From positions 62,001-126,000 of the forward strand of contig NZ_BMQM01000004.1 of NCBI RefSeq assembly GCF_014648115.1: 64,000 nt of DNA, read 5' to 3'. A program made the translations under genes and the position numbers. Below are positions 32,155-42,006 of this stretch, piece after piece. Under the pieces are notes generated by a model that saw nothing but the letters and a program-made list of their open reading frames with translations, was not told where the DNA came from and did no database searches. Each line of letters starts with the position of its first letter. Position 1 is the first letter of the stretch. The DNA comes from Deinococcus seoulensis. GTDB lineage: Bacteria > Deinococcota > Deinococci > Deinococcales > Deinococcaceae.

Positions 32155-33447
32155 CTACAACCCGCGTTCCAGTGCCGTGTCCAGCCGCTCCAGCATCAGC
32201 GTGACCTCTCCCGTTGTGATGCTCAGGGGCGGCCCCAGCAGCAGGTGATCGCCGCGCATGCCGTCCAGGGCGCCGCTGCCGGGGTACGTGAGCAGTCCGG
32301 CGTCGCGGGCGGCGGCGGCGACCCGTTCGGCTGCGCCGGGGGTCGCGTGCGGCTGCCCGGTGGCGGGGTCGCCCAGGATCACGCCGAGCAGCAGGCCGTG
32401 CCCGCGTACGTCCAGCACGCCGGGGTGGCGGGCTTGCAGGGCGCGCAGTCCGTCCAGCAACTGCGCCCCACGTTCCCGCGCCGCGTCCACCAGCCCTTCG
32501 CGCTGCACGATGTCCAGCACGCTCAGGCCCGCCGCCACGCTGACCGGGTGCCCGGCGTACGTGAAGCCGTGCTTGAACGCGCCGCTGCCGTTCATGACCG
32601 TGTCGTACACCTGCGCGGAGGCCATCACGCCTGCCAGGGGCGCGTACCCGGCGGCCAGTCCCTTGCCGAGCACCACGAGGTCCGGCGTGACCTGCGGGTC
32701 GTGCAGGCGTACGGCCAGTGGCGCTCCGCAGCGGCCCATGCCGCTCATGACCTCGTCCGCGATGAACAGCACGCCGTACTCCCGGCAGATCGCCGCGATG
32801 TGGGCGTGATACCCGGCGTTCGGGGCGAGCGCCGCGTCCGACGCGCCCACCACCGGCTCGCACATGAACGCCGCGACCGACTCCGGCCCGACCTTCTCCA
32901 GCAGGGCGCGCAGGCGTTCGGCGTCGGCCTCGCCGCTCAGGGACGGGTCGGGTTTCGGCAGTTTCGGCCACGCTTCGGGGCGCATCAGCGGGGCGTACAC
33001 CTCACGCCGCGCGCCCATGCCCGACGCGGCCAGCGCGCCCAGGCTCGCGCCGTGGTAACTGGGCACCCGCGTGACCACCCGGAAGCGCCCCGGTTCGCCC
33101 CGCTCGACGTGGTACTGCCGAGCGAGCTTGATGGCACTCTCGTTCGCCTCGGACCCGCCGGACACCGCCCAGAAGCGGTAACTGGGCAGATTCAGGAACC
33201 CGGTCAGCTGCGAGGCGTACGTTTCGAGCACGTCACTGGAGAACTGCGAGCCGTGCACGAACGCCAGCCGCGCCGCCTGCTCCGCCATGGCCTGCGCCAC
33301 CTCGGTGCGCCCGTGCCCCACGTTCGCCACGAGCGCCCCGGACGACCCGTCCAGGTACGAGCGGCCCTGATCGTCCTGAATGAACACCCCGTGGGCAGAA
33401 ACGGCGGTCGGGTACGACTTGCGGCTGCGGTAGAACACGTTCGACAT
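32155..33447 (-). CDS. Class III PLP-dependent aminotransferase
   Basis: A 430-residue enzyme of the aspartate aminotransferase family (class III). WAVSGGSEANESAIKLARQYH, SYHGASLGALAASGM, VLFIADEVMSGMGRCG and VVLGKGLAAGYAPLAGV (PLP lysine near 259) are clear. The pattern resembles BioA-like/omega-transaminase and adenosylmethionine-8-amino-7-oxononanoate-type annotations, but no bio genes are nearby and the substrate is unknown. AAGGAA lies about 9 nt before the ATG. It lies downstream of the dut-dinB-like pair on the same strand, 57 nt away, and could be transcribed with them. Confidence 0.85.
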   Translation of the reverse strand: MSNVFYRSRKSYPTAVSAHGVFIQDDQGRSYLDGSSGALVANVGHGRTEVAQAMAEQAARLAFVHGSQFSSDVLETYASQLTGFLNLPSYRFWAVSGGSEANESAIKLARQYHVERGEPGRFRVVTRVPSYHGASLGALAASGMGARREVYAPLMRPEAWPKLPKPDPSLSGEADAERLRALLEKVGPESVAAFMCEPVVGASDAALAPNAGYHAHIAAICREYGVLFIADEVMSGMGRCGAPLAVRLHDPQVTPDLVVLGKGLAAGYAPLAGVMASAQVYDTVMNGSGAFKHGFTYAGHPVSVAAGLSVLDIVQREGLVDAARERGAQLLDGLRALQARHPGVLDVRGHGLLLGVILGDPATGQPHATPGAAERVAAAARDAGLLTYPGSGALDGMRGDHLLLGPPLSITTGEVTLMLERLDTALERGL

Positions 33448-33503
33448 GGGCTGGGTTCCTTGTGCGCAAAGGGAGAGGGTGGCGGGAAGGAGGGGGGCGC
33501 GGG

Positions 33504-34006
33504 TCAGCGGCCGGTGTGGCCGTGCCCGCCCGTGCGGGTGGGGGCGCTGCCGTCGTCACCGTCGGCCAGCAGGAACGCGCTGAAGACGCCCTGCGCGAAG
33601 CGGTCCCCGGGCTGCGCCGAGTACGCCTCTTCACCCAGGTTGTGCAGCGCGATGCGGATGTTCCCGTCGTTGCCGGGATTGCCGTAGAAGTCCGCGTCGA
33701 TGATGCCGACCGTGTTCGTGATCATGACCGCCCGCATCCCCACCGACGAGCGCGGGTAGATGGACAGCACCTCGCCCGGCCCCATGAACGCCTTCACGTC
33801 CGTGGCGATCACCACGCGCCCGCCGGGCGGCACCGTGAACGCTACAGGCGTGAAGAAGTCGTACCCGGCCGCCTGCCGCGACCCGCGCCGGGGCAGCGTG
33901 ATGGGCGCGTCCGGGTGAACGCGGTGGGTCTCGGCGACCACCTCGAACCCGCGCGCGCGGGCGGCCCGGGCCGCCTCGACAGGGACCGTCAGTGTGCCGG
34001 GAGTGC

Positions 34007-34013
<7 letters not shown>
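33504..34013 (-). CDS. dut: dUTPase (dUTP diphosphatase)
   Basis: A 169-residue trimeric-type dUTPase, which hydrolyses dUTP to dUMP. Motif I is GSRQAAGYDFFTP, motif II YPRSSVGMRAVMI, motif III TVGIIDADFYGNPGNDG (catalytic Asp), motif IV PGDRFAQGVF. Motif V at the end reads TRTGGHGHTGR, where the usual GFGSTG has His in place of Phe and Ser; this could weaken or alter base stacking. The first 45 residues are longer than in short bacterial enzymes. GTG start overlaps the 3' end of the DinB-type gene by 7 nt. Confidence 0.88.
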
Positions 34014-34507
<494 letters not shown>

Positions 34508-34514
34508 GGGGCAC

Positions 34515-34520
34515 AGTGTT
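34515..34520 (-). promoter_or_regulatory. Leaderless-type -10 element (AACACT)
   Basis: Minus-strand AACACT, 7 nt before the ATG at 34507; one mismatch to TACACT. Confidence 0.45.
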
Positions 34521-34551
34521 CCAGAAAACGTGTGGGGCGGAGGTCACGGGA

Positions 34552-34917
34552 ATGCCGGAGAATCATCATGAACAGCAGATCGGCGGGGTCCGGACCCTGA
34601 GTGAACTGGGCCTGCGTCTGCCGGACGCAGGGGCGATCCGGGAAGTGCTGGGCGCGGCGTACCCGCTGGACGGCCTGATCGTGCAGGAGGCGGACCTTGC
34701 CCCGGCGTTCCTGAACCTGCGCAGCGGCCTGCTTGGTGAGCTGTTCCAGACGTTCACCAATCACCGCCTGCCGCTGGCCCTGGTCGTCCCGGACCCGGCG
34801 CGTCACGGAGAACGATTCGCGGAACTTGCCCGCGAGCACGCCGGGCACGCCCTGATCCGTATCCTGCCGACCGTGGAGGCCGCGCGGACGTGGCTGGCGC
34901 GGCCTGCCCAGTCCTGA
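34552..34917 (+). CDS. DUF4180 domain protein
   Basis: A 121-residue protein. YPLDGLIVQEADLAPAFLNL followed by RSGLLGELFQTFTNHRLPLALV is the DUF4180 pattern (a small alpha/beta fold of unknown function), and the end ILPTVEAARTWL fits. GGAGGT lies exactly 7 nt before the ATG at 34552, favouring it over a start 36 nt upstream that would overlap the divergent promoter. Function unknown. Confidence 0.78.
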   Translation: MPENHHEQQIGGVRTLSELGLRLPDAGAIREVLGAAYPLDGLIVQEADLAPAFLNLRSGLLGELFQTFTNHRLPLALVVPDPARHGERFAELAREHAGHALIRILPTVEAARTWLARPAQS

Positions 34918-34944
34918 AGATCAGGCCGCGCCGCCCATGCCTGC

Positions 34945-36522
<1,578 letters not shown>

Positions 36523-36764
36523 CGGTCTCCTCTGGGTCGTGCGGGGTTGAAGTGCCGTGAGGCTAACACGCCGCGCGGGCAGGCGTAAACACGCTGTCAG
36601 ACGGCAGAAAACCGGGCTGATGGCCTGAGCCATGGCCCCCGGATGCCCCCGAAACCTTGCAATTGAAAAGCAGTGTGCGGTGGCTGATGACCGGCAGTCA
36701 CGCGCCGGTCACGCTGCCACCAGCATCATCACCCCGTCCCCCCACCCCGACCGGAGGTCACAGC

Positions 36765-37001
36765 ATGCACGTTCCCACCCTGCCCAGCGGCACCTACCCC
36801 ATCGGCAACTACCAGATGCACCCCGACCCCGGCAGCGGCCGCTACCGCATTCACGTGCAGTGCGCCGGACACTGGCACCCCGTCACCGCACCCCCGGACC
36901 AGGAAAGCCTGCTGGTCACGCTGCTACAGGCGCCATTCCCGACCGTGCAGGACGGCTGGATCGTCGCCGCCCGCTCACCGCTGGGCGGCCCCCTCACCTG
37001 A
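36765..37001 (+). CDS. Small hypothetical protein
   Basis: A 78-residue protein, MHVPTLPSGTYPIGNYQMHP onward, with aromatic and Gly residues suggesting a small beta-rich fold (HVQCAGHWHPVTAPPDQ). GGAGGT lies 7 nt before the ATG. Its 3' end overlaps the convergent ROK gene by 27 nt. Unrecognised. The 240-bp region upstream shows no other feature. Confidence 0.6.
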   Translation: MHVPTLPSGTYPIGNYQMHPDPGSGRYRIHVQCAGHWHPVTAPPDQESLLVTLLQAPFPTVQDGWIVAARSPLGGPLT

Positions 37002-37961
37002 CCCGCCCGCCCAGAGTGCCGCGCCGATCAGGCCCGCGTCCGCGCCCAGCGCCGCGTGCACCAGCTCCGGCCGGTACCGCTCCGGGAAGGCACCCAGCGC
37101 CGCGCGCACCTGCCCCAGGAACCCGGCCCGCAACCCCACGCTCCCACCGAACGCCACCCGCGTGACGCCCAGCAGCGCCGCCACGTCCGCGCACTTCCAG
37201 GCCAGCAGCGCCGCCGCCCGGCCCGTCACCTCCAGCGCCCGCGCGTCCCCGGCGTCCGCCGCGTCGCACAGCGCCCGCGCGTCCCCGAAGCCCAGCGCCG
37301 CCGCCTGCGCGCCCAGCGCCGTGCCGCTCGACTCGAACTCCAGCGGCCCCAGCCGCCCCAGCCCCGGCACCGCCGCGCCCGGCCCCCACGCCGCCGGGAC
37401 GCTCACGAAGCCCAGCTCGGCGTCCAGGCCGTTTCCGGCCAGATGCAACTGCCCGCCCAGTACCAGCCCCGCGCCCACCCCGGTACTGACCGTCACGAAC
37501 ATGAACTCGTTCACGCCTCGCCCCGCCCCGGCCTGCGCCTCGCCCCACGCGGCGGCCCGCGCGTCGTTCAGGGCCGCGCACGGCAACCCCAGCCCCGAGG
37601 CGACCCGCTGGGCCAGCGGCACGTCCGTCCAGCCGGGAAAGGTGTGCGCCGCCGTCGCCGTGACCCGCCCGCCCGCCACCGCGCCCGCGCACGCCACACC
37701 CACCGCGCCCACCTGCCCGGCCAGCGGCGCAGCCAGTTCCGTCACGGCCGCCAGCACCGCGTCCGGAGTGGCCGGGCGGGGCGTGCGGGCCTCCAGGCGC
37801 TCCAGCACGCGCCCGTCCGCCGTGACCAGCGCCGCCCGCAGGCTGGTGCCCCCGATGTCCAGCGCCAGCAGGGACGCGCCCGGCAGGGCCGTGTCCAGCA
37901 GGGCAGAGTCCAGCAGGGGAGAGGCCGTCAGGGAACGGGCAGAACCGGATTGATCAGACAC
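36975..37961 (-). CDS. ROK-family sugar kinase lacking the zinc motif
   Basis: A 328-residue ROK kinase (glucokinase/NagK-like). ATP phosphate loop LALDIGGTSLRAALV near 33-47; sugar-binding LNDARAAAWGEAQAGAGRG and GNGLDAELGF; TVSTGVGAGLVL in the middle. The cysteine cluster CxCGxxGC expected after the GH-type motif is absent: the segment reads PGLGRLGPLEFESSGTAL, and the zinc-ligand His of GEIGH is Phe. The fold may be zinc-free or inactive. GTG start. Convergent overlap with the 36765 gene. Confidence 0.82.
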   Translation of the reverse strand: MSDQSGSARSLTASPLLDSALLDTALPGASLLALDIGGTSLRAALVTADGRVLERLEARTPRPATPDAVLAAVTELAAPLAGQVGAVGVACAGAVAGGRVTATAAHTFPGWTDVPLAQRVASGLGLPCAALNDARAAAWGEAQAGAGRGVNEFMFVTVSTGVGAGLVLGGQLHLAGNGLDAELGFVSVPAAWGPGAAVPGLGRLGPLEFESSGTALGAQAAALGFGDARALCDAADAGDARALEVTGRAAALLAWKCADVAALLGVTRVAFGGSVGLRAGFLGQVRAALGAFPERYRPELVHAALGADAGLIGAALWAGGSGEGAAQR

Positions 37962-38012
37962 GGGTGCATTCTGTCACGCTGCGCCGCGCGCGGAAACGCC
38001 CGTGATCGGCCG

Positions 38013-38402
38013 TCACTGCTGCTCGATCTGGCCGCCCTGCGTGACGATCAGCTGCGCCGGGCGGCCGGAATCCAGCGACACCGATTGCCCCTGCGCCTGA
38101 CGCTGGCCCTGCCCCTGCACGCTCACCTCGGCCCGCGTGACCCCCTCGGGCAGCGGCACCCGCCACGACTCGTGCGGCCACAGCGAGGCGCGTTCCAGGC
38201 ACTCGCCGCCCGGCAGGCACACCTGAAGGCGCGACACTACCCCGCCCGAACGGTTCCCGATCCGCAGCGCCGCGTCCGCCCCGAAAAACGCCTGCGCCCA
38301 CGCGCCCAGCGTCAGGGCGGCCAGGAGCACGGTCAGGGTCGTGGCCGCCACGCCGAACCGTCCGGGCGCCGGCGAGGTGGGGGAGGTCAGGTGGGTGCTC
38401 AT
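38013..38402 (-). CDS. Hypothetical single-span membrane protein
   Basis: A 129-residue protein with one hydrophobic segment (about 18-42, VAATTLTVLLAALTLGAWA) and an extracytoplasmic C-terminal part rich in beta strands, with two cysteines (VCLPGGEC) likely to form a loop and a Gln-rich stretch (QGQGQRQAQGQ). No recognised domain. CACGCT precedes the ATG by 7 nt and the stop of the DUF4127 gene is 13 nt upstream, so co-transcription is also likely. Confidence 0.6.
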   Translation of the reverse strand: MSTHLTSPTSPAPGRFGVAATTLTVLLAALTLGAWAQAFFGADAALRIGNRSGGVVSRLQVCLPGGECLERASLWPHESWRVPLPEGVTRAEVSVQGQGQRQAQGQSVSLDSGRPAQLIVTQGGQIEQQ

Positions 38403-38409
38403 GCCTCCC

Positions 38410-38415
38410 AGCGTG
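38410..38415 (-). promoter_or_regulatory. Possible leaderless-type -10 element (CACGCT)
   Basis: Minus-strand CACGCT, 7 nt before the ATG at 38402, in the 13-bp gap after the DUF4127 gene. Confidence 0.35.
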
Positions 38416-39984
38416 TCAGGAGTTCTTCTGCGGCGCGTCAGCCATTCGGACGATCCCCCCGGCCACCTGCCGGTCGTCCACACCGGCGGAACGCACCGTC
38501 AGCGGGAACACCCCGGTGAACAGGCGCGGCCACGCCAGCCGCGCCTCGCCCAGTTCCAGCGTCAGGCCGCGCCCCGCGAAGTGCCGCTCCCACACGGCCT
38601 GCACCCTCGGGGCCATCAACTCCGGGAGCCGCCGGTCTGCCGCGTGGAGCTGCTCACCCAGATCGAAGGGACTGGGCTGCCCCAGCTCGGCCCGCAGCAG
38701 CGAGCGGACCTCGCCCTGGTACAGCACGTCGTCCACCACCCGCGCCAGCAGCGCCCCGGCGTGCCCGGCCCGGTCCGTGACGAGCGCGGCCAGCTTCCCG
38801 AACGCCACCGCCGATCCCAGCGTGTTCCCGGCCGTGTTCCACGCACTGAACCCCGCCAGCTGCGCCAGCGGCAACCCCTGCATCAGCGTCCACAGGCGCG
38901 CCTCGGCCCCGTTCGGGTACGCGATGTCCGCCACGCTGACCGCCCGCCCGGCCCGCAGGTCGGCCCGCACGGCGTCCACGAACGCCGGCAGGTGCCGGTG
39001 CGGGGTGTCCACCGTCCCGAAATCCGGCTGCCGGTGCGCCTGCCGCACCCCCGGCGTGTTCACCGCCAGGATGAACGCCGCCCCGGCCGGACTGTCCGCC
39101 AGCACGCACCCGGCCGCCCGCAGGTGCGCGCGCACCAGTTCGCCCGCCGGGCGGTCCTCGTACAGCAGTTCCGCGCCCGCCCCGCCCACGCCGCTGTAGC
39201 GCACCCACACCGGCACCACCTCCGGGCGCAGCGCGCGGGCCAGCAGCGCGCACGGCACCTCATCCGCACCCGGGTACACGTCCAGCCGCTCCCAGACGCC
39301 CAGTTCGTCCGCGCGGGCCTCCAGCATCCGCCGGTCGAAGGCCGCCAGCCCGTACGGCGTGGTGTCGTCCAGCGTCAGGCACAGGTGCTCCAGCGTGCCG
39401 TCCGCCAGCAGGTCCAGCGCCGCCAGGTGCAGCGCCCGGTTCCGCTCGCGCGTGCCCACCCAGTCGGCCAGTACTTCGGCGGGCACGGCCGCCCGCGCCG
39501 CTTCCAGCGCCTCCCGGTGCGCCTCGCCGTGCCGCGCGTGCCGGTCGAACGCGTCACTGAACGCCCGCAGTTCCCGCCCCCACTGCCCGTAGTACGCCTT
39601 CTCCTCGTGCGGATCGTTGTCATGCGCGACCCGCACGATCACCCCGAACGCGTAGATCCGCAGCGTCGGGTTCAGCGCCCGCGCCTCCCGCAGCACCTCC
39701 AGCCGCGCCAGCGCCACGTCCAGACCGTCCGTCACGCGCCGCGCCGGAATCATGCCGCCCAGACACACCGTCTCCAGGCACACGATCAGCGCGTCCGCCC
39801 CGGCCGCCCGCTCCAGCAGCCACCCCCGCAGCGCCCCCGTATCCCCAGGCGTGAAGAACTCTGGCAGCGCCCGCGCGGGCGGCACGTCCACGACCGCGCC
39901 CGTCATGCGGCCCAGCCCGACCGGCAGGTCCAGCGTGGGAGGGCGGGTGTCCGGCGGGATCAGCAGCACGCGGGCGTTCGTCAT
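38416..39984 (-). CDS. DUF4127 family protein
   Basis: A 522-residue protein. The N-terminus VLLIPPDTRPPTLDLPVGLG with the DxRP-type motif, ADALIVCLETVCLGGMIPARR and VARVAHDNDPHEEKAYYGQWG-like segment (RVAHDNDPHEEKAYYG) are DUF4127 hallmarks. Function unknown; some members are annotated near sugar or cell-wall genes. Here it is upstream of a small membrane protein and the ROK kinase on the same strand, a hint of carbohydrate context. The ATG at 39984 follows TACCCT by 7 nt; the frame opens further upstream without support. Confidence 0.82.
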   Translation of the reverse strand: MTNARVLLIPPDTRPPTLDLPVGLGRMTGAVVDVPPARALPEFFTPGDTGALRGWLLERAAGADALIVCLETVCLGGMIPARRVTDGLDVALARLEVLREARALNPTLRIYAFGVIVRVAHDNDPHEEKAYYGQWGRELRAFSDAFDRHARHGEAHREALEAARAAVPAEVLADWVGTRERNRALHLAALDLLADGTLEHLCLTLDDTTPYGLAAFDRRMLEARADELGVWERLDVYPGADEVPCALLARALRPEVVPVWVRYSGVGGAGAELLYEDRPAGELVRAHLRAAGCVLADSPAGAAFILAVNTPGVRQAHRQPDFGTVDTPHRHLPAFVDAVRADLRAGRAVSVADIAYPNGAEARLWTLMQGLPLAQLAGFSAWNTAGNTLGSAVAFGKLAALVTDRAGHAGALLARVVDDVLYQGEVRSLLRAELGQPSPFDLGEQLHAADRRLPELMAPRVQAVWERHFAGRGLTLELGEARLAWPRLFTGVFPLTVRSAGVDDRQVAGGIVRMADAPQKNS

Positions 39985-39991
39985 GCCCGGC

Positions 39992-39997
39992 AGGGTA
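39992..39997 (-). promoter_or_regulatory. Leaderless-type -10 element (TACCCT)
   Basis: Minus-strand TACCCT, 7 nt before the ATG at 39984. Confidence 0.55.
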
Positions 39998-40015
39998 GAG
40001 CAAAAGCGGCAGCTG

Positions 40016-40063
40016 CCCTGCCACGAACGCGCGCCGACACCCTGCCACGAACGCACGCCGACA
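40016..40063. repeat. 24-bp tandem duplication
   Basis: Two adjacent 24-bp units beginning CCCTGCCACGAACGC differ at one base only, in the non-coding gap between the DUF4127 and subtilase genes. Confidence 0.75.
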
Positions 40064-40111
40064 ATGAACCCGCGCCCCACCGGGACAGGCAGGGCGCAGG
40101 CGAGGAACGTG

Positions 40112-40130
40112 TCAATCGGAGTCTGTATCA
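40112..40130 (-). repeat. Solo end of the 135-bp repeat
   Basis: TCAATCGGAGTCTGTATCA is the reverse complement of the element 5' end (TGATACGGACTCCGATTGA) with one change. Nothing else of the element remains. Its TCA provides the stop codon of the small ORF at 40128. Confidence 0.7.
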
Positions 40131-40265
40131 GCTGGACATCGGTTTCGGGCGGGTGTCCTTCCAGATGCCCCGGCTCGCAGCCTGCACTGCCGGGCGCGGT
40201 TCCGGAACGACCGGCAGCGGGAACGGGCGTTGGTACGGCGGAACGGGACGCGGCGCAGCACTCAT
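40128..40265 (-). CDS. Small Pro-rich ORF coupled to the subtilase
   Basis: A possible 45-residue protein (MSAAPRPVPPYQRPFPLPVV..., ending RPKPMSS) whose ATG overlaps the subtilase stop as ATGA, the coupling pattern used elsewhere in the window. Third codon positions are GC-rich as in real genes. Its stop lies in the solo repeat end. No homology recognised; it could be a former C-terminal extension of the protease cut off by a substitution. Tentative. Confidence 0.35.
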   Translation of the reverse strand: MSAAPRPVPPYQRPFPLPVVPEPRPAVQAASRGIWKDTRPKPMSS

Positions 40266-41617
40266 CAGCGGTACCTGCTCAGGAACGCGCCGACGTTCAG
40301 CACGCCGCGCCCCATCTTGGCCTTGTACGTCACGTCCGGGCTGGGCGCGGCGCTCAGGCGCAGGTTCGTGGCGATGTTCACCGGACTCAGGCCGACCGCT
40401 GCGGTCGACAGGGCCAGCGCCGCCGCGCCCGACACGGCTGGCGCTGCGAACGACGTGCCCGACGCGTACGCCAGCTGGTTGTCCGGGTAGCTGGTCACGA
40501 CCTTCTCGCCCGGCGCGGCCAGCGACATGCGGGCGCTGTACGTCGAGAAGTTGGACTTCATGCCTTTCATGTCCACGCTGCCGATCCCCAGCAGGCCGCT
40601 GTTGATGGCGAACACGCCAGTCATGAGGTTCTGTGCGGGGTACACCATGCCTTCGGTGCCGCTGTTCCCCGAGGAGTTCACGACCACCACGCCCTGCGCC
40701 AGTGCCGCCCTGATCGCCGCGTTCAGAGCGGGCGAGTCCAGCGCGGAACCCAGCGACAGGTTGATGACCTGCGCGCCGCTCGCGACCGCGCGGTCCATGG
40801 CCTGCAACACCCGCGACATCGGCCCGCGCCCATTCGGGTTCAGGACCCGCATGGGCAGGATCTCGGCGTTCGGCGCGATCTGCAGCACCACGCCGCTCAC
40901 GGCCGTACCGTGCCCGTACTTGCCCTGGCCGTTGACCGGTTTCTCTTCCTGGGGGTTGGCGTCGCCGCCCACGAAATCCCACGCGCCCACCGTGTCGATG
41001 TGCCCGCGCAGCAGCGGGTGGTTCAGGTCGATGCCGGTGTCGATCACGGCGACCTTCACGCCCCGCCCGAGTTCCGGCGCCAGCTGGTGCGCCAGCGGCA
41101 GGTTGATCAGGTTCCAGTACTCCTGCACGTTGGCCCAGTCACTGGACTTCAGGAAGGAGTTGCCGCCGGCCCAGTTGGTGTTCCCGCCGGCCCAGTTGGT
41201 GGCGCCATTGGCCCAGTTGGTGGCCCCCAGCCCGTCGGCCAGGCCCTCGGCGGGACTGTCGTCAAGCACGGCCAGGTCCTGATCGGCTTCCAGCGTCACG
41301 TCCTGGGCGCTCACGCCCAGCGCCTGCAGGCCCTGCCCGTTCAGACTGGCGGCTTTCAGGGTGGCGGGCACCGACAGGATGGCGTAACCGCCTTCCGGGT
41401 GGAACGAGATGATCTGCGTGCCGGGCGCGGCACTCAGCAGCGCCTGCCGGGTCACGCCGGGCGCGATCCGCACGGTGGCGATCTGCCCGCCGGACACCAG
41501 GGCAGCCGGTGCGGGCAGTGCACTCTGCGCCGGCGCGGACCGCTGACCGCAGGCGGCCAGGGACAGCGCGGCGGCGATCAGGGTCAGGCGGGACAGGGCA
41601 GTCGTGGACTTCTTCAT
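40265..41617 (-). CDS. Subtilase (S8) family lipoprotein
   Basis: A 450-residue secreted serine protease anchored by lipobox LAAC (Cys23). An I9-like propeptide region (about 40-120) precedes three NW repeats (GATNWANGATNWAGGNTNWA, 131-150). The catalytic domain has Asp193 (VAVIDTGIDLNHP), His236 (YGHGTAVSGVV), oxyanion Asn318 (NSSGNSG) and Ser389 (ASGTSFAAPAVSG). All triad residues are intact. GGAGGAAG lies 5 nt before the ATG. The stop overlaps a small ORF. Deinococci secrete many proteases; a nutritional role is inference. Confidence 0.92.
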   Translation of the reverse strand: MKKSTTALSRLTLIAAALSLAACGQRSAPAQSALPAPAALVSGGQIATVRIAPGVTRQALLSAAPGTQIISFHPEGGYAILSVPATLKAASLNGQGLQALGVSAQDVTLEADQDLAVLDDSPAEGLADGLGATNWANGATNWAGGNTNWAGGNSFLKSSDWANVQEYWNLINLPLAHQLAPELGRGVKVAVIDTGIDLNHPLLRGHIDTVGAWDFVGGDANPQEEKPVNGQGKYGHGTAVSGVVLQIAPNAEILPMRVLNPNGRGPMSRVLQAMDRAVASGAQVINLSLGSALDSPALNAAIRAALAQGVVVVNSSGNSGTEGMVYPAQNLMTGVFAINSGLLGIGSVDMKGMKSNFSTYSARMSLAAPGEKVVTSYPDNQLAYASGTSFAAPAVSGAAALALSTAAVGLSPVNIATNLRLSAAPSPDVTYKAKMGRGVLNVGAFLSRYR

Positions 41618-41846
41618 GGTGCTTCCTCCGCGTTCCGGTGGCCCGCGCATGCGGCGGGCAGACGTACCGGAACTTCCGAGGGTCAGTGTGCGCGGCAAGT
41701 ATGACGCCCCCGAGACAGCGGAACACCCTGGCGGGTGCCCCCGCCGGGTGAGTCCACGTACGTGCTGGACGGTGCCGGGCGTTTCATGGTCTGCGGAAAG
41801 TCAAAAAAAGTCACAAACCGGGCCGATTATGACGCCCGCCCCCTCA
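41618..41846. other. Non-coding region upstream of the subtilase
   Basis: No gene supported. A minus-strand CATACT (41698-41703) could be a -10 box for the subtilase, but no matching -35 was found. The segment adjoining the repeat is A-rich (GAAAGTCAAAAAAAGTCAC, near 41797), unusual for the window. Confidence 0.4.
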
Positions 41847-41982
41847 ACCGGACTCCGATTGAATGGGCTGCAAAGGTCATTCACTCCGAGCGGATGCGGG
41901 TGGGAGCCGAAGCGGGTTCCGGACGTGGAGCTGGCAACCCAGCGCCATTGCGGGTTGTCAGCGAAACAGACGGAATGCGATG
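41847..41982 (+). repeat. 135-bp structured repeat, complete copy
   Basis: Left end ACCGGACTCCGATTGAATGG, right end CGGAATGCGATGA (diverged). Hairpin 2 arms CAACCC and GGGTTG. Lies 24 bp past the stop of the c-di-GMP gene, between it and the subtilase promoter region. Confidence 0.85.
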
Positions 41983-42006
41983 AGACGCCACGCGGCGCGG
42001 CGGCCG

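Noticed and set aside
38341..40605. 754-residue open frame antisense to the DUF4127 gene
   Set aside because: Pro/Arg/Gln-rich shadow with no recognisable domain, opposite a conserved family gene.
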